A stretch of DNA of 64,000 nucleotides, from positions 9,545,501 through 9,609,500 of the forward strand of contig CANJKZ010000010.1 in the NCBI GenBank assembly GCA_947471745.1. The letters are read 5' to 3'. Of this stretch, positions 11,264 to 21,300 are shown in pieces. The translations under genes and the position numbers were made by a program. This DNA comes from Closterium sp. Naga37s-1 (Eukaryota > Streptophyta > Zygnematophyceae > Desmidiales > Closteriaceae). The notes beneath the pieces are model-generated. The model had not been told where the DNA came from. It saw only the letters and a list, made by a program, of their open reading frames with translations, and did not search any database. Position 1 is the first letter of the stretch, and every line of letters starts with the position of its first letter.

Positions 11264-14200
11264 CCCCCCCGCACTGCTGACCCTCAGAGCGAGACGAAGA
11301 AGGAGCGGAAGGGACAGCAGTGGAGAAGGACTCAAGAGACTCGAGCGGCACCAATCCAACACGGTGGCGTCCAAGGACGAATAGGTGCCGTGGAAGTATC
11401 TTAGTCAGAAAATCAGCAGCCTGGTCCGTGGTGCTGCAGTAGACCGGTGTCACAACCTTGTTCTTAATCAGCTCCCGAATGTAGTGATACTGGGTATCAA
11501 TATGCTTGGTGCGTCCATGATAGACCGGGTTCTTGCTCAAGGCGATTGCCGACGTGTTGTCAATGTGGAGAACGGTCGGCTCAAGCTGGGGAAGACCCAA
11601 CTCCATCAGCAACCCTCGCAACCACACAGCCTCTCTTGCTCCTTGCGTCACAGCCATGTACTCCGCTTCCGTTGAAGATAGTGCCACACAGCCTTGCTTC
11701 TTCGATTGCCAAGAAATCGCTGCTCCCGCCATCACAAACATGTAGCCTCCCGTGGATTTACGCTTTGAAAATGGACCTGCCCAATCCGCATCCGTAAAGC
11801 CATGCAAGACACTACCATGCTCATGTCCATGAAAGAGGAGACCAAATGATTTAGAGCCGGAGAGATAGCGCAGGACACGCTTTGCAGCGTTCAAGTGCTG
11901 AGTAGATGGTGAGGAAAGGAATTGAGAAAGCATGCCCACAGCTTGAGAGAGATCGGGGCGGGTGCAGACGGATGCGTACATGAGGCTACCGACAATGCTC
12001 TGGTAAAGATTAATGTCGAGGGGGGAAAGGAGTGATGAGGGAGGTTTGGTGGAAGAAAAAATGAAAGAAGAGGATGAAGGCGCAAGAGCCTCGTGAAACT
12101 CGTCCCAGTCAGAAAGGGGTGCAGACTGAGAGGGCTGAAGGTCAGAAGTGGAAGGAGAAGAATGCTGGAAGTTAGAAGGGAGAGGTGTAGATGCAGGATT
12201 GCAGGTGAGAAGGCCGAAGCGAGAGAGGACCTTGTGAATGTATCGCTCTTGTGAAAGAAATAGAGAGCGAGAAGGACGGTCACGAATGATGTTCATGCCA
12301 AGGTAATATGATGGCTCACCCATGTCTGTCATGACAAACTCCTTGGTGAGCATACCTTTGATGTGGGTGAGAAGGGAGAGAGAACCTGACACCATGAGGA
12401 TGTCATCCACATACACGATCAACCACAGTACCTCATGCACCTCCGTGTGCAGGATGTAGAGTGCAGGGCCATACTCAGACTGGGTGAAACCTTGTGCCAG
12501 CAGGGCAGACTCCAATGCGTGATACCAAACCCGTGGAGCTTGCTTCAGGCCATACAGGGACTTGTGTAGCCTGCAGACTCTCTTAGTACCATCATGATAC
12601 CCATCAGGTTGAGCCATGTAGATTTCTTCCTCTAAAATGCCGTAAAGAAAGGCGTTGGAGACGTCCAGCTGGATGATGTAGAGATCCATTCGTACTGCCA
12701 TACCAAGAAGAGCGCGGACACTGGTGAACTTGGCGACCGAAGCAAATGTTTCATTGTAGTCTTCTCCAGGAACTTGAGAATATCCTTTGGCGACCAAACG
12801 AGCCTTGAACTTGTCCAAAGATCCATCACCCTTCACCTTCACCCGGTAGACCCATTTTACTCCCACGAGCTTCTTTCCCTTGGGTAGTGGCTCCAAAGTC
12901 CAAGTCCCCCGGTCGAGTAAACTTTCCAGTTCTGCCTTTTCCGCTGCTAACCACTGCTCCTTAAAGGCTCCTGCCATAGCTTCTTTGCGATTGAGAGGCT
13001 CGGGTGGAAGTTGGGAAATGGCGAAACAGGTGGCATGAATCCTGCATTGGAAGCAGGTGCGACCACTACACAAATGACTTGGAGGTGAGGTGAAAGTGGA
13101 CACCGGCACATGAGAGGTGAAGTTCGCAGATGACGAAGTAGAAGATGAAGATGGTGCTGCAAAGTGCGACGTGCTCATCGCTGGTGGGTAGTTGATATCG
13201 ATCCGGTTGGGTGAGGGAGGTGGTGCTACCGGTTGAGAATGGTCTTCTGATGAAGTTCTATCAGGCGGAGTTGTCGAATGCAGGTGTTGGAGATGGGAAG
13301 ATGTGTGCTGTTGTGTTGGTGGTGGCTGCACGGTTGACGGTACGGGTTGAAGATGGTCTGGAAGGTGAAGAAGGGCTGCTGGACGATAACCACTGGGTCG
13401 ATGAACGACGAGAGGTGGAAGTGATGGGTGAAGAGAGTGAGAGCCAGGAGGATATTGTTGTTGCTGCTGGTCCTGCTGGTGAGTGGGGGAAGATTGAAGA
13501 GGAGGAGGTAAATCGGGTGGAGATGGTTGTTGTTGCTGCTGAAGCGAATTAACTGGGGGCTGAGGAGGAGGATGAGAGGAAAGAACAGGTGGAGCGGTTG
13601 ACTGGTTTGGTTGTGATGGAGGTGGTGGCGGCTGCTGCTGCTGTTGCTCTTGGTGATGAGGGGTGGGAGCAGAAGATGATGGCGGTTGTTGTTGGTCTTG
13701 AGCATGAGACATGTCTTCGTGTTGCTGCTGCAGTGATGATGCAGAAACTCCACTTAGAATGATTGTTGGAGGTTCGAAATCTGCAAAGGTAGAGAAGGGA
13801 GGAACTTGAGAGGAAACAAGAGGAAAAGAAAGTTTCCAAGAAGAAGGGGACATGTCTTCATAGAAGATCACGTCCCTTGACACAATGTCTCTTTTTAGGA
13901 GAGGATCCCACATTAACCAGCCCTTACTTTCCTTGGCCATGCCCAGATGCATGCCCCATGCTGCCTTACTTTCAAACTTGCTGCGTTTGTCATCTAGCAC
14001 TTTGTACTGGCCCATGCAGCCAAATACTCGCAGCATGGACACATTTGGCTTTATGCCATATAATGCCTCATAGGGTGTAATACCCTCAGCAATGGAGCTT
14101 GTCAGTCGACGATTCTTGACCCAAGCAGCATGTGTAACAGCTTCTCCCCACCATGAGTCATCCAGATTCATGTGGGAAAGAAAACCTCTTGAGATCTCTT

Positions 14201-14675
14201 GAATCGTACGGTTGTACCTCTCAGCAGTACCATTTTGTTGAGGTGTTGCTGTGCATGACAATTGCTGTTCAACTCCAAGGTTGGCAAGAAAAGAGCGGAA
14301 AGAGTTAGACATGTACTCTCCTCCACGATCAGAACGAAAAATTTTGACCTTGAGACCCAACTGACGCTCAATATAAGGAAACCAGGACTGGATAACACCG
14401 GGAACTTCATCTTTAGATCCAAGAAGAGAGATCCAAGCAAATTTTGTATGATGGTCAATGAGTGACATTACATATCTTTTCCCAGTACGACTTGGTGTAC
14501 GGGAAGGACCCATCAGGTCACTATGAATGAGCTCAAGCGGTTGAGAGACTTCAGACTCAGAAGAATAGAAAGGATGACGAGGAAGCTTAGCCTCAACACA
14601 AGTATGGTACGATGACTGAGATGATGACAACTGCTTGGAGATGATAAGACCATCAACACTTGCATGTGCTTGCAT
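11253..14675 (-). CDS. copia element A pol: integrase, reverse transcriptase, RNase H
   Basis: Open frame of 1140 residues, in the same frame as gag and separated from it by one TAG. Visible in order: gag-pre-integrase remnant, integrase with acidic triad in LIHSDLMGPS, FRSDRGGEYMS and QQNGTAERYNR, a long Gln/Pro/Ser-rich linker, reverse transcriptase with FKARLVAKGYSQ, LDVSNAFLYG and YVDDIL, and RNase H with GFTDADWAG, SSTEAEYMA and HIDNTSAIAL, ending shortly after QAADFLTK. The reading frame is otherwise unbroken. The stop codon falls within the 3' LTR by about ten bases. Confidence 0.93.
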   Translation of the reverse strand: MQAHASVDGLIISKQLSSSQSSYHTCVEAKLPRHPFYSSESEVSQPLELIHSDLMGPSRTPSRTGKRYVMSLIDHHTKFAWISLLGSKDEVPGVIQSWFPYIERQLGLKVKIFRSDRGGEYMSNSFRSFLANLGVEQQLSCTATPQQNGTAERYNRTIQEISRGFLSHMNLDDSWWGEAVTHAAWVKNRRLTSSIAEGITPYEALYGIKPNVSMLRVFGCMGQYKVLDDKRSKFESKAAWGMHLGMAKESKGWLMWDPLLKRDIVSRDVIFYEDMSPSSWKLSFPLVSSQVPPFSTFADFEPPTIILSGVSASSLQQQHEDMSHAQDQQQPPSSSAPTPHHQEQQQQQPPPPPSQPNQSTAPPVLSSHPPPQPPVNSLQQQQQPSPPDLPPPLQSSPTHQQDQQQQQYPPGSHSLHPSLPPLVVHRPSGYRPAALLHLPDHLQPVPSTVQPPPTQQHTSSHLQHLHSTTPPDRTSSEDHSQPVAPPPSPNRIDINYPPAMSTSHFAAPSSSSTSSSANFTSHVPVSTFTSPPSHLCSGRTCFQCRIHATCFAISQLPPEPLNRKEAMAGAFKEQWLAAEKAELESLLDRGTWTLEPLPKGKKLVGVKWVYRVKVKGDGSLDKFKARLVAKGYSQVPGEDYNETFASVAKFTSVRALLGMAVRMDLYIIQLDVSNAFLYGILEEEIYMAQPDGYHDGTKRVCRLHKSLYGLKQAPRVWYHALESALLAQGFTQSEYGPALYILHTEVHEVLWLIVYVDDILMVSGSLSLLTHIKGMLTKEFVMTDMGEPSYYLGMNIIRDRPSRSLFLSQERYIHKVLSRFGLLTCNPASTPLPSNFQHSSPSTSDLQPSQSAPLSDWDEFHEALAPSSSSFIFSSTKPPSSLLSPLDINLYQSIVGSLMYASVCTRPDLSQAVGMLSQFLSSPSTQHLNAAKRVLRYLSGSKSFGLLFHGHEHGSVLHGFTDADWAGPFSKRKSTGGYMFVMAGAAISWQSKKQGCVALSSTEAEYMAVTQGAREAVWLRGLLMELGLPQLEPTVLHIDNTSAIALSKNPVYHGRTKHIDTQYHYIRELIKNKVVTPVYCSTTDQAADFLTKILPRHLFVLGRHRVGLVPLESLESFSTAVPSAPSSSRSEGQQCGGVLQ
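11264..11270 (-). other. Polypurine tract of element A
   Basis: A run of G on the minus strand directly beside the 3' LTR, at the place where plus-strand DNA priming occurs. Confidence 0.7.
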
Positions 14676-14717
14676 GCGTGTGATGCTAGACTCTTCAGGG
14701 TGACCGTAACGACAATG

Positions 14718-16475
14718 CTAGGTGTAAGGAGATGCAGATGTACCAGGATGAAGTCTTACTGAGGTGGTGGTAGCAGCAACTGAGGGACTGCTGTAGGGCT
14801 TGGCAGGTGGCTGTGCATCAATCTCCACTCGATAGAGACGTCCATTACGAACACCTCTTGCAATGTGATGTCCAGTTGGAGCACGAACCTGCACAGAACC
14901 ATCTGAGAAAGAGATGGAAATACCTTTCTCTTCCATTTGACCAATTGAGAGAAGGTTCGCCCCTAGTGAGGGGACAAGTAAAATGCCTGAGAATGACATA
15001 TGAATTCCCTCTGGACTGAGAAATGTCATTGTTCCCTCTGCTTGAACTGGCACCGAATGGTTGCTGGCAACAACCACTTCTTTCACATTGGAGGGCTTGA
15101 GGCTGTGAAGGAGGGAGGCATGAGGGGTCATATGTTGATCACATCCACTGTCCAAAAACCAAATCTTGGGATCCTGTGTAAATGCATGGAGACAAGAGGA
15201 TGATGCAAATGCGAAACTCGGTGCATTCGATTGAGTAGAGTCTCTCTCATATGAAACGACTCCTATGGTGGCTTGAAGAGGCGCCTCTGGTGTGTGAGGT
15301 TGTGGCATAGAGGAAGCAGAGACATGGTTTTGAGATGAGACTTGGGAAGCATTCTGAAAGAATGCCCCATGATGCGCACTGTCTGGTTGATTTTCTGGAG
15401 GGGTATGGGATGTAATAGCAATGGCGGCCCTTCCTTTGTCAGAAAGCAGAGATGAAGGTGGTGTCCAGTTCGCAGGACGTATGTTGCACTTGAACCAAGG
15501 ATGTCCCCATTTATGACAATAATGACACTCAAATTGATACCTTGACTTTGGCTTATAAGGAATATGATTAGAGTATGATGCAAGCTGAGAAATATGACTT
15601 GGTGTGGGTTGTCCAAGAAGAGAGTGTGTTGGGGTTTGAGAGGACTTACCTTGCTGAAACTTGCTCTGTTGTTGAACACTTTGTTGAGGGCGATAGTTGG
15701 AACTTGTCATTCCACTCCATGCTGGTCCAGGATTTCTCTGAAGCTTTGCAAGTTCTCTTGTCTGATGTTCGGTGATGAGCGTGTTGAAGATGAAATCTCG
15801 GGTCCTTGTCTCCTCAGGAAAGGCTTGAATGGTGCTTCTCATAGTGCTCCATCCAGATGAAAGTCCGGCTAGAAGAATGGTGATGAAGAGAGATTCCGGG
15901 ACCTCAATGTCGAGAAGTGTAGCTTCGTAAAGGACCATTTCACCACGTTGTAAGTAGTCGGGGATGGACTCACTCTCCCCCATGCGGAGAGAGACAATCT
16001 TGTTCCACACTTCTGCCTTAGAACCTTGGGAAATAGGTTGATGAAGACGTTTGAGCCGCTCCCAAGCAGCTCTGGCACTGTCCTTTTGAGTTGATACGAG
16101 GAGGAGGGGTTGAGAGTAGGGGTCTTGAATGGAAGAGAGGAGATAGAGATAAGCTTCAGCATTTTTCTTGATCCAGTTGCTCTGTTCTTGATCAGGTGCA
16201 GCAGTTGAAGGGGGAGTGTTTTGGCCGATGTAGATAGGCCAAAGATCAAGAAGAGTGGCGGCTTGTTGAAAGCGGATGCTCCATGATGAAAAACCTTTGC
16301 CGTTGAAGCGTGGAAGCTCCAATTTGGGGACTAAGGAGGAGGTAAATGTAGATGTAGTAGGTGGTGTAGATGGAGATGATGTGTTGGTTGTAGGAGGTGC
16401 TGATTCGTTTGAAGAGTTTGTGGTTACAGCTGGTGAAGTTGATCCCATAGGAACACTTGAGTCCTTTTCATCCAT
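14718..16475 (-). CDS. copia element A gag and protease
   Basis: 585 residues from ATG at 16475. The N-terminal part is Ser/Thr-rich, followed by a gag domain (LELPRFNGKGFSSWSIRFQQ onward), one CCHC zinc knuckle (CHYCHKWGHPWFKC) and an aspartic protease region with WFLDSGCDQHM. The frame ends in a TAG just before HCRYGHP, where the family normally has Trp as part of the W-H-R-GH motif. The change could be a nonsense mutation or a programmed read-through stop. Confidence 0.92.
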   Translation of the reverse strand: MDEKDSSVPMGSTSPAVTTNSSNESAPPTTNTSSPSTPPTTSTFTSSLVPKLELPRFNGKGFSSWSIRFQQAATLLDLWPIYIGQNTPPSTAAPDQEQSNWIKKNAEAYLYLLSSIQDPYSQPLLLVSTQKDSARAAWERLKRLHQPISQGSKAEVWNKIVSLRMGESESIPDYLQRGEMVLYEATLLDIEVPESLFITILLAGLSSGWSTMRSTIQAFPEETRTRDFIFNTLITEHQTRELAKLQRNPGPAWSGMTSSNYRPQQSVQQQSKFQQGKSSQTPTHSLLGQPTPSHISQLASYSNHIPYKPKSRYQFECHYCHKWGHPWFKCNIRPANWTPPSSLLSDKGRAAIAITSHTPPENQPDSAHHGAFFQNASQVSSQNHVSASSMPQPHTPEAPLQATIGVVSYERDSTQSNAPSFAFASSSCLHAFTQDPKIWFLDSGCDQHMTPHASLLHSLKPSNVKEVVVASNHSVPVQAEGTMTFLSPEGIHMSFSGILLVPSLGANLLSIGQMEEKGISISFSDGSVQVRAPTGHHIARGVRNGRLYRVEIDAQPPAKPYSSPSVAATTTSVRLHPGTSASPYT

Positions 16476-16727
16476 GTTGGTAAATTAAAACTCCTGATAC
16501 AATCAAACAATTTCACACAAGGGGAAGGGGAAATAGACAAACACACACACACACAGACACACATATACACAAACACACAAAAACAAAAAAGGGGAAACAC
16601 AAAAAGGAGGACCCAAAAGGGGGCGCAAGACCAAGTGCAAGGATGCCACTAATGGCAAATAACGGGCTTAAAAAAAAAAACTAGACAAGATGCGCACGGA
16701 AGAAACAGCAAAAAGGAATGAACTCGG

Positions 16728-16739
16728 GCTCAGATACCA
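16728..16739 (-). other. Primer-binding site of element A
   Basis: TGGTATCTGAGC on the minus strand, directly next to the 5' LTR with no spacer. It matches the 3' end of initiator methionine tRNA (TGGTATCAGAGC) except for one base. Confidence 0.85.
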
Positions 16740-18008
16740 TTTTGAAATTGAAGTTATAGACGAGGGAGGGTAAATGGTAAGGAGAAAGAAAGAAAACACC
16801 TAGAAAGAAAAGGTAAGATCAAAGTAAAACCAAGTTGAAAAGCAAAAACAAGTTGAAAGGAAATCTTGAAGTATGGAGTAATTAAGAATGAAGAAAGTTT
16901 TGAAGGAGAAGATAGATAGACTTGATAGGGATAAAAGGGACCAAACAAGATTGGCTTAAAAGAAAGTATTGAAGAAAAGGTAAAGGGCTTGAAAGATACT
17001 TGAAAGGAACTTGTAACGAACTTGAGAATAAGAACTTGATTATTATGGAAAGAGCTTGAATATAAAACAACTTGATAATAGCAAATGAACTTTGATGTAA
17101 AAGAAACTTGGTGAAAAATGAGAGGAAGGGATAACCACTTACTTGAAAAAAGTTCTTACTATTATGTTGTAGAAGTTGATCTTCACTTCAAGCTTAAATG
17201 TTGTCTTAGTTGTTAATGAAGAACCTCAAAGCTTGAATGTTGAGAAGTTGATCTTGAATGTTGACTTGTAGATAATGTTTGTTGAATGAAGAGAAACCTC
17301 CAAGCTTGGATGTTGAGGTTGGAGCTTGGACCTTGGGTAGAAGAATACACCAATCTTGCTTGAAGCTTTAAAGTACATTAATCAAAGGGAGGTACATGGT
17401 AGGATCTTGAGATCAACTATCCTTGATGATCTAGAAGTAAAACTATGTGGCACAAACTTCTCTAGAATTGGAGCATATGGCTATGAGCTTGGGTTGGGAG
17501 AGGTTGGTGGTGATGATGAAGCCTTAGGAGTTGGAGCATAAGGAGGAGGACTTGAGGTTGGCCTTGAGGGAGTTTGAAGAACTTGTTGAGAGTTTGGGTA
17601 TGAAGTAGCATTGAAGAATATTTTTTTGAAGAAATGAAGAGGACCCTTTTGTATTTGGTGGAGCTTGATGTTGGATGAAGGATGAGGAAAGGATGAATGG
17701 TTGTGATTGGTTGAGTTGCATAAGATGGGGGTGATGAATGTGGCCTTGAAGTGAAGGCTTGGTGAAGAGAATGAATATGGCCTTGAAGTTAAGGCTTGGT
17801 GAATGGGATGTATTTGGCTTTGATTTTAAGGCTTGGTGAGTGGAATGAATGTGGCTTGGATTGGAAGGCTTGGTATGGAATCTTTTGTTTGATTGGTGGA
17901 TAATGGGATGAGAAAGATGATGAGGATAGGAGGAGAGTTGAGGTGGAGGATTGATAGGTTTTGATTGGTAGGTTTTTGCTGTCTGGAGATAGGAAGGGTG
18001 TGGTGGCG
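16740..18008 (-). repeat. Right (5') LTR of element A, part 1
   Basis: The first 1269 of 1406 bases in plus orientation. The LTR is interrupted after TGGCG (18004-18008) by element B and resumes at 25689. Confidence 0.93.
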
Positions 18009-18159
18009 TCTTAAGATAGGCTAGGAGACAAGTGTCGAGAGTAATGTTTGAGTAAGGAGGGACAAGGAGATACAAATGTCGACCTAAAGTGTTGTACCCT
18101 TTAGAGGGCAACTCACAGTAGCCTATCTAACAATATATAGAATATATAAACATTTGACA
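18009..18159 (-). repeat. 3' LTR of element B (151 bp)
   Basis: Identical to 25533-25683. On the minus strand it starts TGTCAAATG and ends ...CTATCTTAAGA, so its ends are TG...GA rather than TG...CA. A G-rich tract (ATGGGGGTG, minus strand) adjoins it at 18160-18168 as polypurine tract. Confidence 0.93.
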
Positions 18160-18363
18160 CACCCCCATAGGCTAAGTGAGGGGCATCAAAACAACCAACG
18201 GAAACAAGGGGTCACAAGACCAGTCAAGAACAAGCATAAAAAACAAAGCTCAGGGTGGCGCTCAGAGTCACCACACACTCCGAGCACAAGCAAGTGGCCA
18301 CAAGGCCAGTTCAAGAGTTTACTAGTATATATAGAAGCACAACAAGTAGAGCAAACAGCAAGT

Positions 18364-21300
18364 CTACAGCAACCGAGGGCCTACCTCAACAAGCCCCAAC
18401 TGCACACAGAACCTGTGGTGGTCACCAGGCGCCAAGGCCTTGGTGAAGACGTCGGCAGTGTTGGCCTGTGAGGCCACAAAGTCCAAACGTGCCTGACCGC
18501 GTCGCTGCAACTCTCGCAGGAGGAAGTACCTCACGTCAATATGCTTCACTCTGCTCTCCAGTCGAGGCTCTCGACACAGGAGGATCATGGCCTTGTTGTC
18601 AGCGTACAAGGTCGGTGCAGAGCGAGGCCGCTCACCAAGGTCGGCGAGCAAGAAGGTCAACCAGCGAAGCTCCTGTGCCGCCATGGCACCAGCGTAGATC
18701 TCTGCCTCTGCACTGGAAGTAGCCACAGACGACGACCGTGTAGACCTCCACGACACAGCACCAGCTCCCAGACTGAAGCAGTAACCCTGAGTCGAACGCT
18801 GAGTCTCCACGTCGTCAGCGTAGGAAGAGTCGCAGTGACCAGTCAACGCCACTGGCTGAGTCCCTCCAAGCACAAGCCCCATGCCTGATGTAGTCGCCAG
18901 GTACTTCGCCACCCTCACAGCAGCTGTCCAGTGGACAGGGCGGTGTCTCCCAGTCGCAACAAAGCGAGAAAGGATGCTGAGTGGAAAGGCGAGGTCCGGT
19001 CGAGTACAAGTCATCAGGTACATGAGGCAGCCCACCAGCTCTGCGTAGGGTCCACTGGACTCAAAGGGCTCGTCAGGAAAGGGGCCCGTGAGTCTGTGGT
19101 CAACAGCAAGAGGAGTGGGCTGTGTGGTGGAGAACTGGAAGTCGAACCGCCGAAGGATCTGCTGCACCATGTGTGACTGCGTCAGTGTGATGGTGCGAGC
19201 GGCTCTGTCCCGGGTGATCTGCAGGCCAAGGTAGCGCTGCAGCTCACCCAGGTCAGTGCACTTGTGTCTCTTCTGCAGTTCGGACTTCACCTGAGCCAGG
19301 GCTGCCCTGTCTGCTGTAGCAAACACCAAGTCGTCGACATAGACAAGGATAAAGAAAGGAGTAGAACCCGCTCGAACAAACAGCGACGGGTCGGCGGAGG
19401 ACGGGCTGAACCCAAGGTCACGAAGCGTGGAGCGAAGAGTGTCGTGCCACTCACGGGGCGACTGGCGGAGACCGTAGACTGGTCGCCTCAGGCTCCACTG
19501 GGTCCCAGGTGGGAAGGTGTCAGTGAAGCCAGGAGGACGGCGCAGCCAGATCTCCTCGTGTAGTCGGCCCTGGAGGAACGCAGTGGAGAAGTCGAGGGAG
19601 TGCAGCTCGTAGTCTCGCTGCGCTGCTATGTGGAGTAACACCCGAAGAGTAGTCATCTTCGGGGTCGGGGCGAAGGTCTGGAAGAAGTCAACTCCCTCAC
19701 GCTGACTGAAGCCCCTAGCCACGTAGCGCGCCTTGAACACCGGCGGTGCTCCAGGCGGCCGCTTCACCTTGAAGAGCCACATGCCATCGACTACGTTCGC
19801 CCTGGGAGGGGGAACTGCGTCGACGTAGGTGCCTGTGGATCTCCAAGACGCCAACTCTGAGTCCATAGCCGCTTTCCACTGAGAGGCCCACGCCCCTGAC
19901 ACTGCCTCGCGGTAAGTGCGAGGAGTCGGTATGTCAAGGGCGTCGGGGTCTCCCTCAGGGGAGAGCAGCATGGCACACACAGAGGGAGAAGCGGCTGCCC
20001 AGTACTCCAGCTCAGACTCTCTGTCCTCTAGGACGTCACAGCCAAGGGCAAACCCACCCCCGACGGACAGAGGACGGTAGGGAGGAGCTGGCACCACACG
20101 GGTGGCGTAGTCAAGGTGGCTGGCGGCAGCAAACTCAGCGACAGCGGCAGTAAGAGCCGAGGCAGACGACGGAGGGAAACGAGAGTCGGTGACAAGAGTG
20201 GCGAGGACACGTGCGGCAACAGGACGAACAACGCGGTAGTAGTCAGAGATAGGAGTGGGGAGGGCTGGTAGGGAGGACGGAGGAGGAGACGGGAGAACGG
20301 ACACAGGAGAAGGAGAACGACGACGAGACGAACAAAGGAGGGCAGTGTGGAGGTCAGTAACAGGGGACGAGTGACGAGCACGCGGAGGACAACGAGTGAT
20401 CAGGTCGCGACGGACAGAGGGAGGAGGAGAAGACCAGACCGCCGGACGGTCGTCAGGAGGAGGCAACGGAGGAACAAACACAGGAGGAGACAGGGAGCGG
20501 ACAGGAGGAGAGGAGGAAAGGCCAAGGGCCCGCAGGCCACTCACAGGTGGGAACAACCGCCGCTCCAGAGGAAGCTGCGGTGGCGGCTGCGGCCGCTGCT
20601 GCTGCGGCTGCGGCTGCTGCTGCTGCGGCTGCGGTGGCGGCTGCGGCTGCTGCTGCTGCTGCTGCTGCCGCTGCTGCTCCAGAAGGTCCAGCACCCGCAG
20701 CTCCTGCCGCTCCCTCTCCAACCGCTCCTGCTCCTCACGCTCACGCCGACGGGCAGCCTGGAGACGCGTGTCGTGGCGGTGGGGAGGCGGAGTGGACTCC
20801 GCAGAACCAGGGTCTCCAGCGTCAGTCCCCTCAGACTCAGCACCCCCAGAACCAGCACCGCCAGTGCCAGGACCTCCAACTCCAGCACCCCCAGAACTAG
20901 CACCGTCAGTGCCAGCACCCCCAACTCCAGCACCCCCAGAACCAGCACCTCCAGTGCCGGCACCTCCTGCTCCAGCACCCCCAGAGCTAGCGCCACCTGC
21001 GCCAGCACCTCCAGCTCCAGCACCCCCAGAGCTAGCGTCACGTGCGCCAGCACCTCCAGCTCCAGTACCCCACGACCGAGCACCCCCAGACCGAGCACCG
21101 CCAGCGGCTGCACCTCCAGCTCCAACACCAACCGAGTCCAAAGTAACCTGTCGCGGAAGTGCCGAAGGCTGCTGAGGGGACTGTGAGGAGGACTGCGGGG
21201 AGGGAGACGCTACCTGACGCGCGACCGAGGGTAGAGGGGTAGCGTGGGACACACCAGACGGGGCAGGACCTGGGGGGGGCGGGGGTACCGGAGGAGCGGG

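Noticed and set aside
13211..13552. 113-codon plus-strand ORF in element A
   Set aside because: Antisense to the Gln/Pro/Ser linker of pol; composition artefact.
20541..21186. Several 117-279 codon ORFs opposite the element B linker
   Set aside because: They are shadows of a repetitive Gly/Ala/Gln-coding stretch within an intact polyprotein.
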